From a virus: DNA of 56,863 nucleotides. The first letter of the stretch is position 1. Every line of letters begins with the position of its first letter. Under the pieces are notes generated by a model. It ran no database searches. It had not been told where the DNA came from and saw nothing but the letters and a program-made list of their open reading frames with translations. This document shows, piece after piece, positions 29,107 to 37,094 of this stretch. The position numbers and the translations under genes are program-made. Location of the stretch: positions 1 through 56,863 of IMG/VR virus record IMGVR_UViG_3300046810_000555, one strand, 5' to 3'.

Positions 29107-30278
29107 TGAACGCTCTCGAAGAATGGCTGCTTGAGGCGCTGCTGGCAAGCGGCGTCAAGATGCTCCGCGTCGAGGCCGAGATCAAGGCGCGGGTGCTGGC
29201 CCTGCTGGTGCTGATGCAAAAGGATTTGGTCTCGACGCTGGCCAACGCCGGCGAGTTGTCGGCAATGAGCCGCGCCGCGCGCAACGCCGTGCTGCGCGAA
29301 TCGAACGACCTGATCGCGACGTATTACGGTCGTGCCCAGCTCGCCGTCGATCTCTTCGGCGTGGCCGAGGTCGAATCGATGGCGGTCCGCAATGCGCTGG
29401 TCAGCGTGATCGAGCGCGCAGCGCCTGGCGAGATCAGCGCCGCCGTGCGCATGGGCGTCGGCATTCCGACGGAAGGCTATCTACGCAAGCTGGCCGGCGA
29501 CGTGCTGATCCAGGGCTCACCCGCCAAGAACTGGTGGTTGCGCCAGCAGCAGGACACGCAGTTCAAGTTGGCGAACCAGATCCGCATCGGCGCCGCGCAA
29601 GGCGAGACGAATGCCCAGATCATCAAGCGCATCGTCGGCCAGGAGGCTGCGGTGATAGCGGCGCCAGCTACCAATCCAGCGGTGCCTGCGCTATTTCGGC
29701 CACCTGGCCCTGTCGCACCGGTTATTCAGCCTGGCATCCCGGGCATCATGCCGCTGGCGAAGAAGAACGCCGCAGCCATCGTGCAGACCAGCCTGGCTAC
29801 CGTCGCCGCTGCCGCGCGCCGCGCCACGTTCGAGCTGAACAAGGACATCAGCGACGGATTCATGCAGGTCAGTACGCTGGACAGCCACACCAGCTACGTG
29901 TGCATCTCGTACAGCGGCGCCTCCTGGGATTGGGAGTACAACCCCATCGACGGCAACGCGCTGCCGTGGGATGGCGGCGTGCCGCGCCACTGGAACTGCC
30001 GCAGCGCCGAGATTGCGATCATGAAGAGCCTGCGCGACATGGGCATCGACATGGACGACCCGGAACCAACCCAGCGCGCCTCGGCGGCCGGACCGATCAG
30101 CGCCAAAACGACGTTTGACGAGTTGCTCAAGATGATGGGAGCGGAGTTTCAAAACGAGACTCTGGGCAAGGGCAGGGCGGAGCTGTTCCGCGCTGGCAAA
30201 TTGAACTCGCGCGACCTTGTCGATATGTCCGGCCGGCCCCTCAAGCTGGAAACGCTCAAGGCCGCCTATGCGCAGTGA
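29106..30278 (+). CDS. MuF/SPP1 gp7-like minor head protein
   Basis: A 390-aa protein of the minor head family that accompanies portals and may be packaged in the capsid. The N-terminal half is helical (EEWLLEALLASGVKMLRVEA). Residues 225-310 match the MuF core: AKKNAAAIVQTSLATVAAAA, VSTLDSHTSYVCISYSGASW and LPWDGGVPRHWNCRSAEIAI, with Cys and the RHxxCRS motif. The C-terminal 80 residues are a separate helical part (FDELLKMMGAEFQNETLGKG), which in MuF proteins is where effector domains attach, but no toxin motif is evident here. Confidence 0.85.
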   Translation: MNALEEWLLEALLASGVKMLRVEAEIKARVLALLVLMQKDLVSTLANAGELSAMSRAARNAVLRESNDLIATYYGRAQLAVDLFGVAEVESMAVRNALVSVIERAAPGEISAAVRMGVGIPTEGYLRKLAGDVLIQGSPAKNWWLRQQQDTQFKLANQIRIGAAQGETNAQIIKRIVGQEAAVIAAPATNPAVPALFRPPGPVAPVIQPGIPGIMPLAKKNAAAIVQTSLATVAAAARRATFELNKDISDGFMQVSTLDSHTSYVCISYSGASWDWEYNPIDGNALPWDGGVPRHWNCRSAEIAIMKSLRDMGIDMDDPEPTQRASAAGPISAKTTFDELLKMMGAEFQNETLGKGRAELFRAGKLNSRDLVDMSGRPLKLETLKAAYAQ

Positions 30279-30292
30279 GGTAGAATCGGGGG

Positions 30293-30511
30293 ATGACCTT
30301 CGATCCCCAATCCCTTCTTACCGCGCCGCTGGTTGACCTCGACGTCGACGGACTGGTGGCAGCGCTTGTACAGCTCCAGGCCGCAGGCCTCGGCGGTGCC
30401 GGTGTCAGACTGCCTGGTGGCACGCCAGTGCGCAAGATCAACCTGGTAGCGCATGGCGAGCAGGCCGCCCATTTCCTGCTGAGTGATGGCCGGCCGCCGA
30501 CTGCGACGTGA
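30293..30511 (+). CDS. Small hypothetical protein (72 aa)
   Basis: A 72-aa protein, MTFDPQSLLTAPLVDLDVDG then LVAALVQLQAAGLGGAGVRL and HGEQAAHFLLSDGRPPTAT. No motif is recognised. GGGGG lies 4-5 nt before the ATG and it begins 14 nt after the MuF-like gene, so translation with that operon is likely. The reverse strand also has open frames, so certainty is moderate. Confidence 0.5.
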   Translation: MTFDPQSLLTAPLVDLDVDGLVAALVQLQAAGLGGAGVRLPGGTPVRKINLVAHGEQAAHFLLSDGRPPTAT

Positions 30512-30630
30512 TCGGCGCCATGCTCCAGGCGCGCAGGCTTTAGGGCGGCACTCGGCAGGTCATCTTCGTGGGCTGCTTGCTTAGGGGCGAGCGCGTGGTT
30601 GTAGGATGATTTTCTTCCTCACCTTCTTGA

Positions 30631-30659
30631 TTGACAGTTTTGCAATTTCCTCGTAGAGT
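30631..30659 (+). promoter_or_regulatory. Promoter of the 30690 moron
   Basis: A consensus -35 TTGACA (30631-30636) and -10 TAGAGT (30654-30659) are spaced 17 nt. The start is about 25 nt before the ATG at 30690. An independent promoter inside a late operon marks a gene expressed in the lysogen. Confidence 0.7.
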
Positions 30660-30689
30660 TGCAGAATTGAAACTCACATCAATCGTCAA

Positions 30690-31427
30690 ATGTCTGAACA
30701 CAAGATCGTTCCTGAAAAAGTTACAAAACCCATTCAATTGCTTGCGGCTTGGCTTGTCGGATTGATTTTAATTGACACGGCTTTCTTAGTCGCAGCTGGT
30801 CAAATCAGTCAGCCGACTTGGGCGGCAGGGCTTTTGGTAATAGCAGCAGTCGTGAACGTGCCTCTTTTCATAACTGCACTCTTTTTATTACAAACCAAAT
30901 TCCGGCCGCAAATGCAGGAGGACTCTTACTACGCTGCTTTTTTGGCGAAAGATTACGAGTCATTGAGGCCAGTGCAAAGCGCAGATACCAAGGCTGAAGT
31001 TGTCGCGACTGCAAAGAAGCTTGTGCAGCGTCTAGGTCCAGGTGCCGCCGGTCAGGAGGGCTCGATCGAGGATGTATTGACCGAGTCTGCTGAAGAGTCG
31101 TTGATGCATAAGCATGCTAACGTCCGAAGCTTGTCTGAGCTTTACCTTCAGCCTGAAACTTGGGAATTGGTAGTTAAAGAATATGCTGAGGACAAAATCT
31201 TTCAGCTTGAAATGCAGAGTCTTATCAAAGATGGACTCGTGGAGCTCCCAACGCCGGACCTGAAGTCAGTCTGTCTCACCGATCTCGGCAGAAGAGTTGC
31301 GGTACGTAGTGAGAGCAATAAGTTGCTCTTTGCTCAGCAAAATAAAGACACGTGGGGAAAGATGCGAAAGAACCTCATTGGCAAACGAAGTAGTAAGCCA
31401 GACTTTGAGGACCCACCAAGTGAATAA
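30690..31427 (+). CDS. Membrane moron of unknown function (245 aa)
   Basis: An unrecognised 245-aa protein, AT-rich relative to flanking genes. Two membrane helices lie near residues 15-37 (PIQLLAAWLVGLILIDTAFL) and 42-68 (WAAGLLVIAAVVNVPLFITA). The cytoplasmic part includes a helical region (DTKAEVVATAKKLVQRLGPG) and a C-terminal winged-helix-like segment (QSLIKDGLVELPTPDLKSVC, LTDLGRRVAV). It has its own promoter (30631-30659) and terminator (31433-31457). This layout suits an accessory gene expressed from the prophage. An immunity or sensing role is possible but unproven. Confidence 0.72.
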   Translation: MSEHKIVPEKVTKPIQLLAAWLVGLILIDTAFLVAAGQISQPTWAAGLLVIAAVVNVPLFITALFLLQTKFRPQMQEDSYYAAFLAKDYESLRPVQSADTKAEVVATAKKLVQRLGPGAAGQEGSIEDVLTESAEESLMHKHANVRSLSELYLQPETWELVVKEYAEDKIFQLEMQSLIKDGLVELPTPDLKSVCLTDLGRRVAVRSESNKLLFAQQNKDTWGKMRKNLIGKRSSKPDFEDPPSE

Positions 31428-31432
31428 CCATA

Positions 31433-31457
31433 AACCGCCCATGAGGCGGTTTTTTTA
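31433..31457 (+). terminator. Terminator of the 30690 moron
   Basis: AACCGCC, loop CATGA, GGCGGTT and a run of T. It lies 6 nt after the stop codon and completes the promoter-gene-terminator cassette. Confidence 0.85.
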
Positions 31458-31469
31458 CGCCCGAGCCAT

Positions 31470-31871
31470 ATGCACACAGTCTTCTTCATCATCTGCTGGC
31501 TGTGGGCCGGCTGGGCCGCGTTCAACCTGCTGATCGTGCTGGTCGCCACGGTGCTGCCAGTGCACCAAGCGCACTTCGACGGCTTCCGCGCGCGGCTGCC
31601 CACTTGGTTGTCGTCGCTGCTCACCGCCGACGAAATCGCCGCGGTGATTTCGCACGAGCACGGTCACCGGCGTCACCTGCACGTCTGGATCAACCTGGCG
31701 CTGCGGTGCCTGTTCCTGAACCCGGGCGCGCGCCGCCGGCGCCAGCACGAGATCGAGGCCGACGACTACGCGGTCGCACACGGGCACGGCCGTCACTTGG
31801 CCAGCGCGTTGCGCAAGCTATCCAGGCACCCTGATGACGTATCCCGGGCCGAGCGCCTGGAGCGAATGTAG
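31470..31871 (+). CDS. Membrane M48-like metalloprotease (short)
   Basis: A 133-aa protein. Residues 3-28 are a membrane helix (FFIICWLWAGWAAFNLLIVL). The zinc motif is SHEHGHRRHLH with H62, E63 and H66; the third ligand is E94 in HEIEADDYA (ExxAD), the hallmark of M48 proteases. M48 enzymes such as HtpX are usually 250-300 aa, so this is a minimal version. It lies between two terminators, just before the scaffold gene. It could act in host membranes as an accessory gene, or process a head protein; the position alone does not decide. Confidence 0.75.
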   Translation: MHTVFFIICWLWAGWAAFNLLIVLVATVLPVHQAHFDGFRARLPTWLSSLLTADEIAAVISHEHGHRRHLHVWINLALRCLFLNPGARRRRQHEIEADDYAVAHGHGRHLASALRKLSRHPDDVSRAERLERM

Positions 31872-31891
31872 GCACAACCGAGTTTCACCAA

Positions 31892-31914
31892 GCCGCCCTC
31901 GAGGCGGTTTTTTT
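31892..31914 (+). terminator. Terminator after the protease gene
   Basis: GCCGCC, loop CTCGA, GGCGGT then seven T in total. The hairpin resembles the one at 31433-31457, so the protease gene is bounded on both sides by similar stops. Confidence 0.8.
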
Positions 31915-31987
31915 ATGCCGCAAGCGGACGCGACGCGGTGCACGGCCGGAAGGCCATTGATAGGGCGGATGCCCGGAAAGTCAGACC

Positions 31988-32803
31988 ATGCCATTCAAAT
32001 TTAATGCCGACGGCACCATCGCCATGGACGCCGAAAAGAAGATGCCGATCTTCATTCACCCGAACGGTACCGAAGCGCCATTCGACGCTGACACGACCAT
32101 CGCCAACATCGGCAAGTTGAACGGTGAAGCCAAGGGCCACCGTGAGCGCGCCGAGGCAGCAGAAGCAAAACTGAAATCCTTCGACGGCATCGAAGACGGC
32201 GTGGCAGCGCTGGCCGCCCTGAACACCGTGAAGAGCCTGAGCTCCGGTGAACTGAAGACGGCCGCCCAGGTCAAGGAAATCCAGGATGCCGCTGCCAAGA
32301 CCGCCCAGGAGCAGGTTGCAGCGCAGGCCAAAGCCAGCGCCCAGCAGCTGCAGGAGCTTACTGCGACGCTGGAGAAGCGCACCAACGAATTGAATAACCA
32401 CATGATCGGCGGCGGCTTCACCGGCTCGAAGCTGTTCAATAAAGATGCCAAGCATCCAAGCCAGTTGGCGATCCCGCCTGAAATGGCCCGCGCCTACTTC
32501 GGCAACAACTTCAAGGTAGAAGACGGCAAGATGGTCCCCTACGACGCTGCCGGCAACAAGATCTTCTCGCCGACCCGCCCGGGTGAAATCGCTGACTTCG
32601 ATGAAGGCCTCGCGCAGCTCGTCGCCGCCTGCCCGTTCAAGGATAAAATTCTTGCGGGTTCCGGCGCATCCGGTGGCGGCGCCCAAGGCAGCGGCGGCAA
32701 GACGCCGGACGGCAAGAAGCAGATCACCCGTGCAGCGTACGACGCCATGGACCCCATGGCCCGCGCCGGCGCCATGAAAGAAGGCGCCGCGATCGTCGAT
32801 TGA
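31988..32803 (+). CDS. Capsid scaffolding protein (DUF6651 type)
   Basis: A 271-aa protein directly upstream of the coat gene. The N-terminus MPFKFNADGTIAMDAEKKMP with IFIHPNGTEAPFDADTTIAN is followed by a long coiled coil, residues 35-140 (KGHRERAEAAEAKLKSF, AQEQVAAQAKASAQQLQELT). The C-terminal part (PSQLAIPPEMARAYFGNNFK and YDAMDPMARAGAMKEGAAIV) is the DUF6651 pattern found next to P22-like coat proteins. Acidic, coiled-coil and located before the coat gene: all fit a scaffold. Confidence 0.82.
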   Translation: MPFKFNADGTIAMDAEKKMPIFIHPNGTEAPFDADTTIANIGKLNGEAKGHRERAEAAEAKLKSFDGIEDGVAALAALNTVKSLSSGELKTAAQVKEIQDAAAKTAQEQVAAQAKASAQQLQELTATLEKRTNELNNHMIGGGFTGSKLFNKDAKHPSQLAIPPEMARAYFGNNFKVEDGKMVPYDAAGNKIFSPTRPGEIADFDEGLAQLVAACPFKDKILAGSGASGGGAQGSGGKTPDGKKQITRAAYDAMDPMARAGAMKEGAAIVD

Positions 32804-32825
32804 TCGCCGCTTGCCCACATATGAG

Positions 32826-32847
32826 GCCCGCTACATGCGGGCTTCTT
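32826..32847 (+). terminator. Hairpin terminator between scaffold and coat genes
   Basis: GCCCGC, loop TACAT, GCGGGC and TTCTT. It would partly reduce read-through; coat protein is nonetheless made in excess, so another promoter or incomplete termination is implied. Confidence 0.55.
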
Positions 32848-32961
32848 CGTTTTCGCAGTACAGCAGTGCTTTGCCGGCGCCTGGATGGGCAAGTCGGTGC
32901 TTTTGGGCTGGATGGCCTTTCTGTTCAAAACCTCAAACCACCAATTAAAGGCAATTCCACC

Positions 32962-34296
32962 ATGAAGAAAATGCTGATTTCCCTCGTAGCCCTGGCTGCG
33001 ATGGCCATGTCCTCGACCGCCCAGGCGGTCACCACCTGCGCTGACAAAGCGACCTTTTGCGTCAAGATCGTCGGCGAGCTGGTCCAGGCCCACGTCTGGA
33101 ACTACGCCGCAAAGACTGGCCTGGTGCTGGGCCCGAATAACCTTACCGGCCTGATCACCACCCTGTACAACGCGATGGACGTCGTGTCGCGCGAGCAGGT
33201 CGGCATGATCCCGGCCGTGTCGGCCGACATGACGTTTGCCCGTGCTGCCGTTGGTCAGGTGGTGACGTCGCCCGTTGCGCCCGCCGCGACCGCGACCGAC
33301 ATCACGCCCGCCGTGACGCCACCGAATGACGGCGATCAGAACATCGGCAACAAGTCGGTGACCCTGACCAAGGCACGCCGCGTGCCGATTCGCTGGAATG
33401 GCGAAGAAAAGCTGGCACTGGATAACAGCGGCAACAGCTATAACATCATCCTGCGCGACCAGTTCGCCCAGGCCATGCGTACGCTGTGCAACGAAGTCGA
33501 ATCGGATCTGACCGCGCTGCACGTCAAGGCCTCGCGCGCCTACGGCACCCCGGGCACCGCGCCCTTCGGCATTGCCAACGACCTCGGCGACACTGCCGGT
33601 GCGCTGCGCATCCTGGAAGACAACGGCGCCCAAGGCCTCGACTTCCAGATGGTTCTGGGTTCGGCTGCGATGCAGAACATGCGCGGCAAACAATCGGGCC
33701 TGTTCAACGTCGAGAAAGCCGGCCGTGAAGATATGCTGCGCGACGGCATCACCGACCGCCTGCAGGGCCTGGCATTGCGCCAGTCCGCGCAGATCAAGCG
33801 CCCGGCCAAGGGTACTGCCGCTGGCGCCACCACCAACGCAAACGGCTATGCCTTCGGCGCCACGGTCATCACCCTGGCCGCCGCCGGTACCGGTTCGTTC
33901 GTTGCGGGCGACGTGATCACCTTTGTCGGCGATCCCGAAAACAAATATGTTGTCTCGTCCGGCGACGCCAGCTCGGCCGATGGCGGCACGATCACCATCG
34001 CTGCGCCTGGTCTGCTGCAAGCGATCCCGGCCGCCGCAACTGCGATCACTGTCGCCAACGTCGGGTTCCGCAACATGTTCTTCGCGCGCTCGGCCATCGT
34101 GCTGGCGACCCGCGTGCCAGCTTTGCCAGCGCAGGGCGACTCGGCCGCCGACCGCACCATCATCACCGACCCGGTCTCGGGCCTGTCCTTCGAGGTCAGC
34201 ATGTACATGCAGTACCGCCAGGTGCAATACGAGATCGCGCTGGTCTGGGGTGTAGGTGCCGCAAAAGACGAGCACATCGGCATCCTGCTGGGCTAA
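32962..34296 (+). CDS. Major capsid protein, P22-like coat, with signal-peptide-like N-terminus
   Basis: A 444-aa coat protein. From about residue 55, LTGLITTLYNAMDVVSREQV then GMIPAVSADMTFARAAVGQV and ARRVPIRWNGEEKLAL match P22-type coats. An insertion-domain-like beta region (GTGSFVAGDVITFVGDPENK) and the C-terminal FARSAIVLATRVPALPAQGD and IALVWGVG segments complete it. Homologues usually begin near LTGL. Here residues 1-22, MKKMLISLVALAAMAMSSTAQA, form what looks like a Sec signal peptide with an AQA site, then about 32 more residues with two Cys. AAAGG precedes the ATG and no good internal start exists. Confidence 0.88.
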   Translation: MKKMLISLVALAAMAMSSTAQAVTTCADKATFCVKIVGELVQAHVWNYAAKTGLVLGPNNLTGLITTLYNAMDVVSREQVGMIPAVSADMTFARAAVGQVVTSPVAPAATATDITPAVTPPNDGDQNIGNKSVTLTKARRVPIRWNGEEKLALDNSGNSYNIILRDQFAQAMRTLCNEVESDLTALHVKASRAYGTPGTAPFGIANDLGDTAGALRILEDNGAQGLDFQMVLGSAAMQNMRGKQSGLFNVEKAGREDMLRDGITDRLQGLALRQSAQIKRPAKGTAAGATTNANGYAFGATVITLAAAGTGSFVAGDVITFVGDPENKYVVSSGDASSADGGTITIAAPGLLQAIPAAATAITVANVGFRNMFFARSAIVLATRVPALPAQGDSAADRTIITDPVSGLSFEVSMYMQYRQVQYEIALVWGVGAAKDEHIGILLG

Positions 34297-34350
34297 TCCA
34301 CCAACATCACCCGGCGGCCACCACGGCGCCGGGCAACCTGCGAGAACGTA

Positions 34351-34734
34351 ATGCCAACCATCAAAGTCAAGTCCACCCATCCTGCCACCCAGGGCCCATT
34401 CGTCCTGATCGACAAGGCAGACTTCAATCCCGACGTGCACGAGCTGTACGACGACGGCACCGACCAGGGCATGGGCGTCGTTGAGCGTGCACCCACCAAG
34501 GAAGAACTGCTAGCCGCCCACGAGCGCCTGCTCGATCTGGAACGCCAACTGGCCGACCGCGAGCAGCGTTTGGTCGACCAGGCCCGCGCCAATGAAGCCG
34601 AGGCCCAGCGCCTGGCCGACGAGCGCGCCGCTGCCGAAAAAGTTGCTGCCGACAAGGCCGCAGCTGACGCTGCTGCCGAAAAAGCCGCGAAGAAAGCCGC
34701 CGACAAGGCCGCAGCTGACGCCGCCAAGGCGTAA
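34351..34734 (+). CDS. Hypothetical protein with Ala/Lys coiled coil (127 aa)
   Basis: A 127-aa protein between coat and decoration genes. The first 50 residues (MPTIKVKSTHPATQGPFVLI, ADFNPDVHELYDDGTDQGMG) form a small beta-rich part. Residues 50-127 are a continuous coiled coil that turns into an Ala/Lys/Asp repeat (AAADAAAEKAAKKAADKAAA). It may be a minor head protein or decoration factor; no family is recognised. A terminator follows. Confidence 0.68.
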   Translation: MPTIKVKSTHPATQGPFVLIDKADFNPDVHELYDDGTDQGMGVVERAPTKEELLAAHERLLDLERQLADREQRLVDQARANEAEAQRLADERAAAEKVAADKAAADAAAEKAAKKAADKAAADAAKA

Positions 34735-34755
34735 CGCACCACCAGCATGACCACC

Positions 34756-34779
34756 AGCCCGCCGCGCGCGGGCTTTTTT
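34756..34779 (+). terminator. Terminator after the coiled-coil protein
   Basis: AGCCCGC, loop CGCGC, GCGGGCT and six T in all. It separates the coat block from the decoration/SGNH gene. Confidence 0.8.
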
Positions 34780-34802
34780 CCGCCCCAACGCCGAGAGCAT
34801 CC

Positions 34803-36869
34803 ATGACCCAGACGACCAGAATCAAAGCCGGTGAATCGGCAAAGACCATCACGCTGCCGGAAGGTTTCGCGCTGCTCATCACCGGCTCGACCGGCGCGCT
34901 GGGGGCGGCCTATCACCTGGATCCGGTTCTCGGCGGGACGAACTCGCTTAAATCGTGGGCCATCGGTACCGGCGCGCTGGCCGCGCCAATCGGGCCGTTC
35001 GCGAATTCGCAGAAAATCCACATCACGTGCCAGGTCGGCCACATCGAGGCCACCGTGCAGGACGCAGTGCTTTCCGTCACCGGTGGCGCCATCGCCGCCG
35101 TGATCACTGGCTCCGGCGTCGTCGGCCAACCGCTCACCGCGACGCTGCCGGCCGGCGTCATCGGTACGCTGCAGTTCACTAAAACGCTGTTGGCGTCACC
35201 GTTCACGAAATCGAGCATCGCCGGCGCCGTGGCCAACGCTGTCAACAGCCTGCAATACACGCCCAGCCAGGCGGACCTGCCGTATCGCATCGGCTGCGAT
35301 GCATCGAATACCGTGGCGCCGTCTGTTGGCGTGACGCTGACGGCGGCGCCGAGCAATGACGTGGCGCCGGCGGTGATCTCTGCTCCCGTCATCAACGGCA
35401 CCCCAACCGCAGGTGCGGTTGTCTCGTCCACCGCAGGTTCCTTCAGTGGCTCCCCGACGCCGACTGTGGTCACGACGTGGCGCATCGAAGGCGCTGAGGC
35501 CGGTACCGGAGTGCCGTACAGTGCCCCATCGGATAGCGCCACGAAGAGCCTGATCCGCCGCGACACTGCTACCAACACGGCGGGCAGTGTCTATTCGGAC
35601 AGCGCCCCAGTGATAATTGGGGCGGCAAGTGTAATTGTGGCCGGGCCGCAGCTATTCGCACGCCCCGCTGTAGGCCTGTTCTACCAAGGCGTGATGCAAA
35701 GCACTGTGCCGGGAACCAGTACGCCGATTACCTCCTACGATTGCGAGGTTGCTTATCGCACGAACGAGGACGGCACTAACGTTTATGTTGACTTGCACAA
35801 CATCTGCAAAGTTAACGGCGACGTAGCTGAAACGTTCTTGGTAGCAGGTATGAATCTGCGATTTATCGCGTTGTTTAATACTACCGACGCGGCTAACGGA
35901 ACCAAACAGATTCCGTTGGTGAAAGACGGAACGAGCGATACGTCAGTCGTTCTGCAAGGCGGCCAGCCGTCGTTCGGCACCCTTATGGCAAATACTGGCC
36001 TCCTGTTGAAAGGCCGTAACGCTGTTTGCCTGATCCGAATCACGCACGAAGACGGTGTAAGCCCGATCACGGTCCCGTTGGGCACCCCTGCCGACTTTGG
36101 TGCTACCGTTCTCGGTGGCAACGGCTTCGGATTTGATGGATTCAGCCGTGCACAAGAAGGTAGCGTATATAACTCTGCAACGTCGATGACAACCCAAAGC
36201 CCTGGCGGTCAACCATGGGCGCTGCGTGTTGGCGGCCAGATGTACCGCCCATTGGCTATCTACCGCAAGGGCATGGTCAAGCTTCGTTCGGCTATCTGCT
36301 TCACCGATTCCATCGGATCGGACATTGATTCCTACCTCCCTCGCATTCTTAATCAGGCCGGCATTGCCAATGTCAATATTGGCTCTGGTGGTGAATCGCA
36401 AAGCAACTACCCGGACAACACCACGGGTCGTATGCGGGTAGCACCTTACGCCAAAACTGCAATTGTCCAGATTAGCCGAAATGGGTTTGGCGCGGGGCTG
36501 GCAAACGCGCAAGCAAAATCACTGGCCCTTTGGGCATATCTTCGGACGCTGGGGTTTGAGCGGGTCATTCAAACCGAAGCAACGCCACATACTTCGGCAG
36601 CAGCAACCAACCCATCGGCAGCAACCGTTGAAGGCCAGAACACGGAAAGTAACGGTATCCGTATCGCGTATAACGATTGGCTGAACACCATAAAAGGTAC
36701 TGCAAACGGTCCTGATAAGGTCTGGCCGGTTGAAGCAGTTGTTGCTACCCCCGACCGTCTGAAATGGAAAGCGGAGATGTCGTCCGATTACCTCCATATG
36801 TTGGCGTCGGGTAAGGCTGCGGTGCTGGATGCTGCGGTGGCTCAAAACTGGCAGGCGGACGTTATCTAA
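34803..36869 (+). CDS. Capsid-associated protein with C-terminal SGNH/GDSL hydrolase domain
   Basis: A 688-aa modular protein. Residues 1-275 are beta-rich (TRIKAGESAKTITLPEGFAL, SVTGGAIAAVITGSGVVGQP) with Ig-like repeats of the form NGTPTAGAVVSSTAGSFSGS. From residue about 280 codon use becomes more AT-rich. The C-terminal half is an SGNH hydrolase: nucleophile Ser503 in CFTDSIGSD, the Gly block NIGSGGESQ, Asn560 in ISRNGFG, and D662/H665 in SSDYLHM. Such domains cleave esters on glycans or lipids. As a head-gene neighbour it may be a surface fibre that binds or trims host polysaccharide. Confidence 0.8.
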   Translation: MTQTTRIKAGESAKTITLPEGFALLITGSTGALGAAYHLDPVLGGTNSLKSWAIGTGALAAPIGPFANSQKIHITCQVGHIEATVQDAVLSVTGGAIAAVITGSGVVGQPLTATLPAGVIGTLQFTKTLLASPFTKSSIAGAVANAVNSLQYTPSQADLPYRIGCDASNTVAPSVGVTLTAAPSNDVAPAVISAPVINGTPTAGAVVSSTAGSFSGSPTPTVVTTWRIEGAEAGTGVPYSAPSDSATKSLIRRDTATNTAGSVYSDSAPVIIGAASVIVAGPQLFARPAVGLFYQGVMQSTVPGTSTPITSYDCEVAYRTNEDGTNVYVDLHNICKVNGDVAETFLVAGMNLRFIALFNTTDAANGTKQIPLVKDGTSDTSVVLQGGQPSFGTLMANTGLLLKGRNAVCLIRITHEDGVSPITVPLGTPADFGATVLGGNGFGFDGFSRAQEGSVYNSATSMTTQSPGGQPWALRVGGQMYRPLAIYRKGMVKLRSAICFTDSIGSDIDSYLPRILNQAGIANVNIGSGGESQSNYPDNTTGRMRVAPYAKTAIVQISRNGFGAGLANAQAKSLALWAYLRTLGFERVIQTEATPHTSAAATNPSAATVEGQNTESNGIRIAYNDWLNTIKGTANGPDKVWPVEAVVATPDRLKWKAEMSSDYLHMLASGKAAVLDAAVAQNWQADVI

Positions 36870-37057
36870 TGATCTACCACCTCTACCTCACGGTCGTGTT
36901 GCTGACTGGCCAGGTGCAGTACGACGCGGTCGGCCCCTCGGGGCCTAATCTCGTCGGCTGCGTGAAGTTTGCCCAGTACGCTATCACCGAGCGCGTTGCG
37001 CGCGGCGGCGTCAAGAGCTACACGTTTCAGTGCCAACTGCGAGCCGTACCCAAGTGA
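36869..37057 (+). CDS. Small hypothetical protein (62 aa)
   Basis: A 62-aa protein, MIYHLYLTVVLLTGQVQYDA then VGCVKFAQYAITERVARGGV and KSYTFQCQLRAVPK. The N-terminus is hydrophobic and short; it could be a signal or a buried strand. Two Cys are present. Its ATG overlaps the stop of the SGNH gene (TAATG), so it is co-translated. Function unknown. Confidence 0.6.
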   Translation: MIYHLYLTVVLLTGQVQYDAVGPSGPNLVGCVKFAQYAITERVARGGVKSYTFQCQLRAVPK

Positions 37058-37061
37058 AAGG

Positions 37062-37082
37062 AGCCCCGATGGAGGGGCTTCT
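37062..37082 (+). terminator. Weak hairpin terminator
   Basis: AGCCCC, loop GATGGA, GGGGCT then TTCTT. It lies between the end of the plus-strand head operon segment and the reversed PEP-CTERM gene. Confidence 0.5.
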
Positions 37083-37094
37083 TGTGCATGTAAA

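Noticed and set aside
32539-34440. 633-aa minus-strand ORF opposite the scaffold and coat genes
   Set aside because: Composition bias shadow of the coat gene; rich in Arg, His and Gly with no domain.
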